A DNA stretch of 64,000 nucleotides. It comes from PNOJ01 sp016706845. GTDB lineage: Bacteria; Krumholzibacteriota; Krumholzibacteriia; LZORAL124-64-63. Below the pieces are notes generated by a model. The model did not search any database, had not been told where the DNA came from, and saw only the letters and a list, made by a program, of their open reading frames with translations. Position 1 is the first letter of the stretch. The number at the start of each line of letters is the position of its first letter. Both the position numbers and the translations under genes were made by a program. Shown one piece after another: positions 45,590 to 53,659 of the stretch. The stretch spans positions 1 through 64,000 of the forward strand of contig JADJIV010000008.1 of the NCBI GenBank assembly GCA_016706845.1, read 5' to 3'.

Positions 45590-46928
45590 TCAGCCGCCGG
45601 TCGGAGCGGAGACTTCGCGCCACGTGATGATCCGGGAACTGCCGGAGACGCGGTCCGGCCACTCCTCTTCCATGTAGTCGGGCATGCGGTCCAGCATCAG
45701 GGGGTCGTAGGTGATGGTGACGTCGGCCAGGCTGACGAAGTCGCCCATCATGATGATGCTGCCGCGGGCGTTCAGGTCGCCCCAGAACGAGTTGAGGAAC
45801 CCGGTGATGTAGACCAGGCCCGGGTAGTTGGCGTTGCCGTAGTTCGTGGTGCCGAACGAGTGGAACATGCCGCAGATCAGCGTCATGCCGTTGCGCGGCG
45901 CGAAGGTCACGCCGTCGAGGATCGTCAGGCCGGCGCGCCAGTTGCCGTACTGCAGGCGCTGCTCGACCGTGATCCCGGTGAAGCGCGTGTTGATGATCGT
46001 GGCGCGGATGATGCGCGAGGTGTTGCCGATGTACAGCTGGTGCACGGCATTCGGACCCGGGGGTGTTCAGCGGCGCGCCGCCGAAGTTGACCACCACGGA
46101 CGAGTCGCCCGCGGCCCGCCGGAAGACGCCGGTGGCCTCGTCGAAGTAGCGGTCGACGGCCGTGTCGCCGCTGAAGGTGTAGATGTACGAGCCGAGCAGC
46201 GAGCTGTAGGTCAGGACCGAGGTCAGGCTGTCCCCGCGCGAGGTGGTGATGTCGATCCCGTCCGCGTCGAAGATGCGGGCGTTGTGGACGGCGCCGATCT
46301 TGGTGGGGCGCACCTCGTAGTAGGTGGCGCCCGGGAAGTGGTCGGCGTCGACGTAGAGGTGCGGCGGCGTCAGGTCGAACCCGCTGGTCAGGGTGCCGCA
46401 CTGGAAGTTGCGGTTGCGGAAGCCGAAGAAGCACCACTCGTTGATGTGGGCGCGGCCGTTGACGCAGAAGGGATTGAACAGCGAGACGGCGTCGTCCATC
46501 CCCAGCAGGCCCAGGTTGAGGCCGGCCGGCGGGACCTCGGCCACGGCCGTCACCCGCCGGCTGGTCTGGTTCACGGTGCCGGTGCCGGTCAGGCGCACGA
46601 AGGAGCCGGGGCGCCCGGCCAGGGTGGTGTCGGCGATGGCGAGGTCGTAGGTGCCGCGGTCCAGGGCGACGTCGTTCCAGCCGTCGCGCCAGGCGCGGTC
46701 CTCGAGCAGCATGGCCCGGGCGCGCTCGATGGCGGAATCGGCCAGGTAGAAGGCTTCGGCGCTGTCGTAGTCGCGCAGCGCGTGCTTGGACTCGTAGGAG
46801 GCGGTGGCGAACAGGGCCATGCCGCCGACGATCAGAGCGAAGACGAACACGGTGACGGCGAGCAGGACGTAGCCCCCCTGCCCGTTCCGGTCCGCGCGCT
46901 TGGTGTCCATGTTCCCTCGCTTGCTCAT
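45590..46928 (-). CDS. PilX-like pilus assembly protein (one frame break)
   Basis: About 446 residues. ATG 46928 overlaps the pilW stop; ATG 46910 has a better GAGGGA site. GQGGYVLLAVTVFVFALIVGG is a PilX-type N-terminal helix, followed by SYESKHALRDYDSAEAFYLADSAIERARAML, the usual heptad after it. The rest is a large beta-rich region with aromatic turns, changed in frame near 46055 (…GGAPLNTPG to HQLYIGNTSRII…). The size is well above proteobacterial PilX, as for minor pilin-like proteins of FCB and Deltaproteobacteria that may carry an adhesive head. That role is inference. Confidence 0.75.
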
Positions 46929-47424
46929 CAGAACTCCATCGCGTGATTGCGCACGCTCACGGCGGTGAATCCGGCGGTGGCGTTCTGGCGGTCGTCGGAG
47001 AGCCCGAGCGAGACCGTCAGGATCGTGGAATCGGGACTGGCGGCGACGGTCAGGCTGTCGCAGGCGTTCTGCGCCAGCGCGACCCCGTCGCGCGTGACCA
47101 GGTTGTCGCCGTCGACCGCGGTCAGCAGGTAGACGTGGGTGACGGCGCCCGCAGTGTCGTAGGTGCGGAACTCGGCGGCGGACTGGGCCATGACCCAGCG
47201 CGACTCGCGCACGTCCTGGGTGATCACGTTCAGCACCCGGCTGATGTCCTGCTGCAGGACGGCCCGGCTGCGGCCGCCGAAGACCATGGTCTGGTTCGTG
47301 GTCACCAGCCGCCCGAGCGACATCACCACGATGGACGAGGCCACGATGGCGACCATCATCTCGACGAGCGTCAGGCCGGCCTGTCCGGGCCGGCGGGGCG
47401 GGGAGTATCGCGGGGCACTCTCAT
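46928..47424 (-). CDS. minor pilin PilW-like (one frame break)
   Basis: About 165 residues from ATG 47424, overlapping the upstream stop (ATGA), corrected near 47395. The leader MRVPRDTPRPARPGQAG ends in the prepilin cleavage site G/LTLVEMMVA with Glu5, then the hydrophobic helix IVASSIVVMSLG. The C-terminal domain is small and beta-rich (FRTYDTAGAVTHVYLLTAVD). It should be processed by the PilD of this operon and prime pilus assembly with PilV and the PilX-like protein. Confidence 0.8.
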
Positions 47425-47855
47425 CTCAGCTCTCCTCCCTCCCACAGCAGGCTGCGGCTGACGATCGCCGTCAGACCGATCGACCGGGGCGTCGCGTTGC
47501 CGCCGATCATCTCGCTCCAGGTCACCGTCACCCCGACGGTGGCGGCGTGCTCCTCGGGAGTGTTCAGGGAGATCGTGTGCGCCACGGCGTAGGGCCGGCC
47601 GTCCACGGTGTAGGTGGTGTCGCGGCCGGTCAGCGAGGCCAGCGTGTCGTAGGTCTCGCCGCGCTTGATCGCCTCGAGGCGGCCCTGCGCGACCGCGACG
47701 GCGTGCCGCCGTCCCTCCTCCAGCGACAGCTGCGTGCGGCTGCCGGCGGCGTAGCGGGCCATCCCGAAGAAGGCGATCAGCAGCAGCACCGAGGCCACCA
47801 TCACCTCGATGAGGGTGAACCCGTCCTGGCTGCCGTGGCGCTCGTTCCGCTGCAT
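47421..47855 (-). CDS. minor pilin PilV-like
   Basis: 144 residues from ATG 47855. Short leader MQRNERHGSQDG then FTLIEVMVASVLLLIAFFGM, a classic class III site with Glu5, and a compact head (GRLEAIKRGETYDTLASLTG; YAVAHTISLNTPEEHAATVG). The motif MVASVLLLIAFFGMARYA matches PilV/GspI-type minor pilins. It follows the major pilin after a strong hairpin. Confidence 0.85.
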   Translation of the reverse strand: MQRNERHGSQDGFTLIEVMVASVLLLIAFFGMARYAAGSRTQLSLEEGRRHAVAVAQGRLEAIKRGETYDTLASLTGRDTTYTVDGRPYAVAHTISLNTPEEHAATVGVTVTWSEMIGGNATPRSIGLTAIVSRSLLWEGGELR

Positions 47856-47884
47856 CTCTTGCGGCTCCCTGCCTGGGTTGGGGC

Positions 47885-47913
47885 GGGCCGGGAGGCGTGG
47901 CGCCTCCCGGCCC
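47885..47913 (-). promoter_or_regulatory. stem-loop after pilA
   Basis: A perfect 13-bp stem (47885-47897 with 47901-47913), 3-nt loop, 17 bases after the pilA stop, without a T run. Such 3' hairpins often stabilise an abundant pilin mRNA or attenuate read-through to minor pilin genes. Confidence 0.55.
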
Positions 47914-47929
47914 GGTTCCGCGACGCGGG

Positions 47930-48364
47930 CTACAGGCCCGCGACGACGGGCGCGCTGCCGTTGCTGTTGATGTTGGGCACGGTCTGGGTCACCGTCACGC
48001 CGGCCATGCGCGTGCCGGCCACGCCGGTGGCCGTCAGCACCAGGGCGGTGGTGTTGGCGTTGCTGCCGCCGCCGCTGGAGATCGCGTAGGTGAAGTTGGC
48101 CGAGGCGGTCAGGTCGACGACGCCGCCGGCGCCGGACGGCCAGATCGGGTTGCCCGCGGCGCTCTCGTTCTCGATCGCCCACGACTTGGCGGCCGTGACG
48201 ACCTCGCCGATGCGGCTGGTGGCTTCGGTCAGACGGGCGTTCTTGACGTACTTGCCGTACATCGGCACCGCGATGGCGGCCAGGACGCCGACGATCACGA
48301 CGACGACCATCAGCTCGATCATGGTGAAGCCCTTCTGGTCGGACTTGCGACGGAAGCGATTCAT
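47930..48364 (-). CDS. pilA: major type IV pilin
   Basis: 144 residues from ATG 48364 (GGAGGG eight bases before). A short leader MNRFRRKSDQKG, cleavage before FTMIELMVVVVIVGVLAAIA with Glu5, then helix alpha1 continuing through VPMYGKYVKNARLTEATSRI. The head domain is small and Gly/Ser/Thr-rich (AISSGGGSNANTTALVL) and has no cysteine pair, so there is no disulfide D-loop. It is the structural subunit, isolated from pilC by an inverted repeat and from pilV by a hairpin. Confidence 0.93.
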   Translation of the reverse strand: MNRFRRKSDQKGFTMIELMVVVVIVGVLAAIAVPMYGKYVKNARLTEATSRIGEVVTAAKSWAIENESAAGNPIWPSGAGGVVDLTASANFTYAISSGGGSNANTTALVLTATGVAGTRMAGVTVTQTVPNINSNGSAPVVAGL

Positions 48365-48392
48365 TGCGTTCCCTCCTCTGCTCGCGCAGATG

Positions 48393-48439
48393 ATTCTCCC
48401 GGACGTCCTTGTCCCAGGTGGCCGCCTGTCCGGGAGAAT
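48393..48439 (-). promoter_or_regulatory. inverted repeat upstream of pilA
   Basis: A 12-bp perfect inverted repeat (48393-48404 with 48428-48439) separated by 23 nt, in the 104-nt pilC-pilA gap. As RNA it forms a large hairpin 5' of pilA; as DNA it could be an operator. No sigma-54 or clear sigma-70 boxes were found here. Confidence 0.5.
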
Positions 48440-48468
48440 GCGCGCCACCCACTCCGAGATCCGCCGGC

Positions 48469-49713
48469 CTACATGGCGGCCGAACCCTTGATCATCGCGT
48501 CGCCCATCCCGAAGATGGGCAGGAACATGCTCAGCACGATGAAGCCGATGATGCCGCCCACGACCACGATCATGATCGGTTCGATCAGCGACGACAGTCC
48601 GTGCACCGTCGCCTCGACCTGGCGGTCGTAGAAGTCCGAGGACTTGTTCAGCATCGTGTCCAGCTCGCCGGCCTCCTCGCCGGTGGCCATCAGCTGCAGG
48701 ATCATCTCCGGGAAGGCGCCGGTGGCGCGGAAGGACTCGGTCACGCCCTGGCCGGCGGCGACCTTGGCCTTGACCTCGTCGATGGCGTCGGCGACCACCA
48801 GGTTGTCGGCGGCCCCCTTGACCAGGTCGAGGCTCTCGAGGATGGGCAGGCCGCTGCCGATCAGGATGCCGAAGGTGCGGGCGAAGCGGCTCATCACGCT
48901 CTTGGTGACGATGGGCCCGAAGATGGGCATGCGCAGCTGCATGGCGTGCCAGGTGCGCAGGCCGCGGCGGGTGCGCAGGGCGGCGAAGACGGCGACGACG
49001 AGCGCCCCCATGCCGCCGAGGACGAGCACGGCGTTCGCGCGCACGACGTCCGAGATGCTCAGCACGACCCGGGTCAGGGCGGGCAGGTCCTGGCCGAGCT
49101 CCTTGTAGATGTCCGAGAAGGTCGGCACGATCTTCAGGATCAGGAACAGCGTGGCCAGCACCGTGAAGGTCAGGATGAAGACCGGGTACATCATCGCCGA
49201 CTTCACTTTGCCCTTGATGTCGTCGACCTTCTCCAGGTAGTTGGAGAGTTCGACGACGATCTTGTCCAGGGTGCCGGCGCGCTCGCCCGCGCGGATCATG
49301 CTCAGGTACATCGAGTTGAAGACGGCCGGATGGGCCGCCATGGCGTCCGAGATGCTCTCGCCGCGCTCCACGCGCGTCGCCAGGTCGCCCACGGCCTTGG
49401 CCACCGGGCCGCGGCCCGAGTCGGCGGACAGGCCCCGCAGCCCCTTGACCAGGGGGATGCCCGATTCCAGCACCGTGGCCAGCTGGCGGCTGAACAGCGC
49501 CAGGTCGCGGGTCGACGCCCGGCGCAGGTTCCAGGAGGCCGCCTGGGCCTTCCAGGCCGCGGCGGCCTGGCCGCGGCGGTCCTCGGCGACGTGCATGACG
49601 GCCAGCCCCTGCTGGTGCAGGCGCTGGATGATCTCGTCGTCGCTGGAACCGGTCAGGAAACCGGTCAATTCGGCGCCGTTGCGGTCCTTCGCCACGTAGC
49701 TGTAGTTCGCCAT
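48469..49713 (-). CDS. pilC: type IV pilus platform protein PilC
   Basis: 414 residues from ATG 49713 (GGGAGG upstream). Opening YSYVAKDRNGAELTGFLTGS, two homologous GspF/PilC domains (LALFSRQLATVLESGIPLVK; RFARTFGILIGSGLPILESL) and membrane helices near 170-195, 220-245 and at the end (IEPIMIVVVGGIIGFIVLSM). PilC is the rotor-like inner-membrane base on which PilB and PilT act. Frame is intact. Confidence 0.95.
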   Translation of the reverse strand: MANYSYVAKDRNGAELTGFLTGSSDDEIIQRLHQQGLAVMHVAEDRRGQAAAAWKAQAASWNLRRASTRDLALFSRQLATVLESGIPLVKGLRGLSADSGRGPVAKAVGDLATRVERGESISDAMAAHPAVFNSMYLSMIRAGERAGTLDKIVVELSNYLEKVDDIKGKVKSAMMYPVFILTFTVLATLFLILKIVPTFSDIYKELGQDLPALTRVVLSISDVVRANAVLVLGGMGALVVAVFAALRTRRGLRTWHAMQLRMPIFGPIVTKSVMSRFARTFGILIGSGLPILESLDLVKGAADNLVVADAIDEVKAKVAAGQGVTESFRATGAFPEMILQLMATGEEAGELDTMLNKSSDFYDRQVEATVHGLSSLIEPIMIVVVGGIIGFIVLSMFLPIFGMGDAMIKGSAAM

Positions 49714-49736
49714 CCGGATCGTCCTCCCGTCACGGG

Positions 49737-51455
49737 TCAATCGCTGATGCAGACCCGCAGCACTTCTTCCAGGGTCGTGACGCCGTCGCGGACCTTCTTC
49801 AGGCCGGCCTGCTGCAGCGTCAGCATGCCTTCGGACACGGCCTGCTGTTTCATGACGCCCGCCGGCCGCTTCTGGGCCACGAGCTCCCGCAGCGCCGGCG
49901 TCATTTCCATCTTCTCGATCACGGCCACGCGTCCGGCGTAGCCGCGTCCCCGGCAGGCGGCGCAACCGGCGCCGCGCACGAATTTGTCCGGCAGGGCACC
50001 GAAGTCATCGGCGTCTTCCCCCAGGGCCATGAGCAATTCTTTCGCCGGTTCGTACTGCTCCAGGCAGCGGGGGCAGTTGCGCCGGACCAGGCGCTGCGCC
50101 GCCACCAGGGTCAGGGCGCTGGCGGCCATGAACGGTTCGGCGCCCATCGACACCAGGCGGGCGGCCGTGCTCGGGGCGTCGTTCGCGTGGATGGTGCTGA
50201 AGACCATGTGGCCGGTCAGGGCGGCCCGGATCGCGATGTCGGCCGTCTCCTGGTCGCGGATCTCGCCGACCATGATCACGTCGGGGTCCTGGCGCAGGAA
50301 GGCGCGCAGGGCGTTGGCGAAGGTCACCTGCTTGCGCTTGTTGACCTGGACCTGGTTGATGCGCCCGATCTGGTACTCGACCGGGTCCTCGATGGTCGTG
50401 ATGTTCAGGCTGAGGCTGTCCAGCTCCTTCATGGCGGCGTAGAGCGTCGTGGTCTTGCCGGAGCCGGTCGGGCCCGACAGCAGGATCATGCCGTGCGGGC
50501 GGTGGATGGCCTGCCGCACCGAGGCGATGTCCTGCTCCGCGAGCCCGAGATCGGTCAGCGAGTAGTTGAAGTTGGTCTTGTCCAGCAGGCGCATGACGAT
50601 CTTCTCGCCGTGCACCGTCGGGATGGAGGAGACGCGCATGTCCACCTCGCGGCCGTCGCGCCGGAAGGTGAAGCGCCCGTCCTGGGTGGTGCGCCGCTCG
50701 GCGATGTCCATGTTGGCCATGATCTTCAGGCGGCTGACGGCGCCGGCGTAGACCGCCCGCGGCGGGGTCAGGGCGTCGTAGAGGATGCCGTCGACGCGGT
50801 AGCGGATGACCAGGCTGTGCTCCTGGGGCTCGACGTGGATGTCGGTGGCCCGCTCCTGGATCGCCTTGCCGATGATCTGGTCGACGAGGGTGACGACGCC
50901 GGCGTCCTGCGCCGACGAGCCGTCGCCCTCGAGCTCGATCTCGATGTCCCGGCCGCCGCCGATCTCGTCGATCACCGATTCGATCAGCTGCGACACGTTG
51001 CGGTCGCCCTGCAGCCGGCCGTAGTGGTACTCGCGCGCCTGCGCCAGGGCCTCGGAGGGCGCCAGCAGGATCGACAGCTCGCGGTCGACGCGCGAGGCCA
51101 CGTGCTGGAGGTGGTCGAGGGCCTCGACGTCCAGCGGGTCCTTCATGGCGACCACGAGGTGGCGCTCGTCCACGCAGACCGGCAGCAGGTCGTAGCGGCG
51201 CGCGGACTCGGCCGGCACCAGTTCCAGGGCCTGGCGCGTCACCTCGTCGTGCGAGGGGTCGAACAGGCGGTGGCCGAGCTGGCTGCCCAGGGCGTCGAGC
51301 AGGTCCCATTCGGTGATCAGCCCGCGGTTCTGGAGGATCTCGCCGAGGCGCTCATGGGAGCGCTTCTGCTCGACGAGCGCTTCGGCCAGCTGAGCCTGGT
51401 CGATGACGCCCTTGCTGATCAGGAATTCGCCGAGTCCCGGCGCCTTCGTGTGCAT
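49737..51455 (-). CDS. pilB: pilus extension ATPase PilB
   Basis: 572 residues from ATG 51455, after GGGGAAG. N-terminal GSPII_E domain (GEFLISKGVIDQAQLAEALV), then the ATPase: ATDIHVEPQ, Asp box RRTTQDGRFTF, Walker A GPTGSGKTTTLYAA (about 325), Walker B DPDVIMVGEIRDQET, His box STIHANDAPSTAARL. A zinc site (CPRC … CAACRGRGYAGR, four Cys) follows. PilB powers pilus extension. First gene of the operon, 65-75 nt after a sigma-54 promoter. Frame is intact. Confidence 0.96.
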   Translation of the reverse strand: MHTKAPGLGEFLISKGVIDQAQLAEALVEQKRSHERLGEILQNRGLITEWDLLDALGSQLGHRLFDPSHDEVTRQALELVPAESARRYDLLPVCVDERHLVVAMKDPLDVEALDHLQHVASRVDRELSILLAPSEALAQAREYHYGRLQGDRNVSQLIESVIDEIGGGRDIEIELEGDGSSAQDAGVVTLVDQIIGKAIQERATDIHVEPQEHSLVIRYRVDGILYDALTPPRAVYAGAVSRLKIMANMDIAERRTTQDGRFTFRRDGREVDMRVSSIPTVHGEKIVMRLLDKTNFNYSLTDLGLAEQDIASVRQAIHRPHGMILLSGPTGSGKTTTLYAAMKELDSLSLNITTIEDPVEYQIGRINQVQVNKRKQVTFANALRAFLRQDPDVIMVGEIRDQETADIAIRAALTGHMVFSTIHANDAPSTAARLVSMGAEPFMAASALTLVAAQRLVRRNCPRCLEQYEPAKELLMALGEDADDFGALPDKFVRGAGCAACRGRGYAGRVAVIEKMEMTPALRELVAQKRPAGVMKQQAVSEGMLTLQQAGLKKVRDGVTTLEEVLRVCISD

Positions 51456-51529
51456 CAAGAGACTTCCCCCGTCCCCGGTGTGCGATAGGGCCGGCTCGCG
51501 GCCGGACCTGTTCCGTCGGGGGCAGGGGC

Positions 51530-51545
51530 TGCAACGGGCGTGCCA
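51530..51545 (-). promoter_or_regulatory. sigma-54 (RpoN) promoter of the pil operon
   Basis: On the minus strand TGGCACG-CCCG-TTGCA, GG and GC exactly ten bases apart (GG at 51544-51543, GC at 51532-51531), a full consensus match. Predicted start near 51519, about 64 nt before pilB. Pilin genes of Pseudomonas and Myxococcus are also RpoN-dependent, but there the site precedes pilA. Confidence 0.85.
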
Positions 51546-51724
51546 TCGTGTCCGGACGGGGCGCATGGGGGCCCGGCGTGCCTCGAAACGGCCTTAAACA
51601 GGATCATGATAGTCCGTGTTCCGCGCCCGCCGTGCGGCGGCAACTTGCACGGGGCCAAGGGATTGATCGCCAGGGTGGCTGCGGCGCTGCCGCCGTGGCG
51701 GCGACGGCGGCCCGGTGGGCTCCG

Positions 51725-51757
51725 CAGCGCCGGAGCGGGACGCCCAGCGCCGGAGCG
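51725..51757. repeat. 13-bp direct repeat
   Basis: CAGCGCCGGAGCG at 51725-51737 and again at 51745-51757, a 20-bp period (two helical turns), about 180-215 bp upstream of the pil sigma-54 promoter. Spacing and position would suit an activator-binding site. Confidence 0.4.
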
Positions 51758-51945
51758 CGGCCGGGAAGCCCGCCGGCGGGCTCGGGTCCTCGCGGCGGGG
51801 TGGTTGAAAATCAGGCAGTCGGCAACCGGTGGGCGCCGGGCGGCCGGATCGTGCAATTTGCGGCAGGATCGGCTAGGATCGGGAGCATCCATCCACCCAC
51901 GCCGCACTGCCGGCCCGATCGGGTCGGCTGCCGAGGAGGCACCGC

Positions 51946-52266
51946 ATGGACTGGCACGAATTGCACAAGCACAAGGTCAACGATCTGCGCGAGATGATGA
52001 AGACCCACCTGCCCGAGGTCGCCGGGGTCATCGGCCTGAAGAAGGACGAACTCGTGGACCTGCTCGCCGCCAAGCTCGGCATCGAGAAGCCCCACAAGGT
52101 CGTCGTCGGGCTGGACAAGACCGCCATCAAGGGCAGGATCCGCGACCTCAAGACGCGCCGCGACGAGGCGGCGGCGGCGGGGGAGGACGTCCAGCGCAAC
52201 CGCCACCGGCGGGAGATCCACCGCCTGAAGCGCCGCCTGCGCAAGGCCGCCAACATGACCCACTGA
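51946..52266 (+). CDS. small basic protein with a Rho-N/SAP-like N-terminus
   Basis: 106 residues, strong site GAGGAGG before ATG. MDWHELHKHKVNDLREMMKT and VIGLKKDELVDLLAAKLGIE form a short helix-turn-helix-like unit of the Rho N-terminal/SAP kind seen in nucleic-acid-binding proteins. The C-terminal half is a highly charged helix (RDLKTRRDEAAA … RREIHRLKRRLRKAA). Probably binds DNA or RNA; the target is unknown. I recognise it only as a small conserved hypothetical. A strong hairpin follows 46 bases later. Confidence 0.65.
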   Translation: MDWHELHKHKVNDLREMMKTHLPEVAGVIGLKKDELVDLLAAKLGIEKPHKVVVGLDKTAIKGRIRDLKTRRDEAAAAGEDVQRNRHRREIHRLKRRLRKAANMTH

Positions 52267-52312
52267 CGCTCCGCGCCGGCGGGGCGACCCGCCGGGGCGG
52301 GGGATCGCGCAA

Positions 52313-52349
52313 GGACGGCCGGCTCCCGCGGGAGCCGGCCGTCCTGTGT
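52313..52349. terminator. bidirectional hairpin terminator
   Basis: A perfect 15-bp stem (52313-52327 with 52330-52344) then TGTGTT, between converging genes (stops at 52266 plus, 52380 minus). Confidence 0.7.
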
Positions 52350-52379
52350 TCACGCCGGGCGTGCGCGGCCGTTCCGGGC

Positions 52380-52757
52380 CTAGGCCGAGAGCTTCTCGCG
52401 CTTCTCCTGGCAGGCGATGCACAGCCGCGCCGTCGGCACGGCGAGCAGGCGCTCGACCGCGATGGGGTGGTCGCCGGCCTCGCAGCGTCCGTACGCTCCG
52501 TTCTCGACCTTCGCGAGCGCCTCCTCGATGTCGAAGAGGTAGTCGGTCTCGGCGCCGGCCAGGTGGATCATGGTCTCGTACTGGATCTCGTCGGAGCCCT
52601 GGTCGGCCATGTGGTTGGAGTGGGCCTTGCCGGAGCCGTCGCCGGACAGGTCGTCGGCGTGCTGGATCGCCTTGGCGTGGCGGGCGATGATCCGCTGGAC
52701 GCGGTCCCGCTCGGCGTGCAGGGTATCGCGGATGCGTTCGAGGTCCCGTGCCCTCAT
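52380..52757 (-). CDS. DksA/TraR-family protein with incomplete zinc motif
   Basis: 125 residues from ATG 52757 (AGGAGG upstream). An N-terminal coiled coil (RDLERIRDTLHAERDRVQRI), the acidic turn region, DIEEALAKVENGAYGRCEAGDHPIAVERLLAVPTARLCIACQ. The family has four Cys (CxxC … CxxC); here the first pair is C-E-A-G-D-H, so only one Cys remains, perhaps helped by the His. DksA-like proteins enter the RNA polymerase secondary channel, and this group often tunes stress transcription. It could be a zinc-poor paralogue. Alone on the minus strand. Confidence 0.8.
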   Translation of the reverse strand: MRARDLERIRDTLHAERDRVQRIIARHAKAIQHADDLSGDGSGKAHSNHMADQGSDEIQYETMIHLAGAETDYLFDIEEALAKVENGAYGRCEAGDHPIAVERLLAVPTARLCIACQEKREKLSA

Positions 52758-52924
52758 CGTGCCTCCTGAACGCGCCCCGGCCGGGGCGCCGTCTCGTGCG
52801 TCGTCGATCCCGGGCCGCGGCAGGGCGGACCGGAGCCCACAGGGATACAACGGAGCGGCCGCGCCGCCAGCGGGGGCGCCGGCGGGCGACTCCGGGCTGG
52901 ACGCCGGCCGCCGGGTCGCTCATC

Positions 52925-53497
52925 ATGAAGATCGCGTTCATCGGCACCCACGGGGTCGGCAAGACCACCCTCTGCTTCGAGCTGGCCGCCTGCCTGAAGC
53001 GGCTCGACGTGAGCGTCGACGTCGTGAAGGAGGTCGCGCGGCACTGCCCGCTGCCCATCAACCGCGACACCACCAGCGGCGCCCAGGAGTGGATCCTCCA
53101 CACGCAGATCGCCTGGGAGATCGCCACGTCCGCCTCCTACCAGGCCGTCGTCTGCGACCGCTCGGTGCTCGACAACTACGCCTACATGGTCCACGCCGTC
53201 GGTCGCCGGCCCGACCTCGAGCCGCTGCTGCGCCACTGGCTGTCCACCTACAAGCTGCTGGTGCGGGTGCCCGTGCTCGGCGCGCCGGCCTTCGACGGCA
53301 CGCGCGACACCTCGGCCGGCTTCCAACTGGGCATCGACGCCCTGATCCAGGAGCTCCTCGCAGAACTCCGCGATCCCTGCCTCGAACTGGACCCCGACCA
53401 CCGCGACGGCTGGATCGGCCAGGTCCTGGAAGCCGTCGGCCTGCCCCGCCACTCCCCCCAGCTCGACCTGTTCAACAGCCTGGGCCGGCACGGCTGA
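52925..53497 (+). CDS. P-loop ATPase/kinase, AAA_28 (NadR-like) family
   Basis: 190 residues. Walker A in AFIGTHGVGKTTLCFELAA (about 4-21), VVKEVARHCPLPINRD, and CDRSVLDNYAYMV (Walker B-like with Asp). This is the pattern of AAA_28/NadR-type nucleoside kinases, small enzymes that phosphorylate nucleosides or act as ATP switches. The substrate is unknown. There is no strong ribosome site before ATG 52925. It is divergent from the DksA-like gene and 162 bases before a sensor kinase. Confidence 0.7.
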   Translation: MKIAFIGTHGVGKTTLCFELAACLKRLDVSVDVVKEVARHCPLPINRDTTSGAQEWILHTQIAWEIATSASYQAVVCDRSVLDNYAYMVHAVGRRPDLEPLLRHWLSTYKLLVRVPVLGAPAFDGTRDTSAGFQLGIDALIQELLAELRDPCLELDPDHRDGWIGQVLEAVGLPRHSPQLDLFNSLGRHG

Positions 53498-53659
53498 GCC
53501 GCCGGCGCCGCCGTCCCCAACTTCCTGCGGCCCAAAGCGGTATCCCCGCTCAAGATCGGGCCTGCCCCGCCGATCCTATCCCCGAGCGATCTCCCACGAG
53601 ACGGTCCGGGCGCCAGCGGCGCCGGACCGCCATTCCCGGCCGGCTGCGTTGGTGGTGGC

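Larger units (their letters stand above)
51456..51945. other. 490-bp gap between pil operon and the small gene at 51946
   Basis: Holds the sigma-54 promoter for pilB (51530-51545), a stray TATCAT box on the minus strand (51606-51611), a 13-bp direct repeat (51725-51737, 51745-51757) and a weak plus-strand promoter, GTGCAA-N17-TAGGAT (51851-51879), for the next gene. Open frames here lack ribosome sites and recognisable content; I see no gene. Confidence 0.5.

Noticed and set aside
51606..51611. TATCAT on the minus strand as a sigma-70 promoter for pilB
   Set aside because: No -35 hexamer at 16-18 bases; the consensus sigma-54 site nearer the gene is a better explanation.
51952..51964. A second sigma-54-like box, TGGCACGAATTGC
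   Set aside because: GG and GC are only eight bases apart and the site lies inside the coding region of the gene at 51946.
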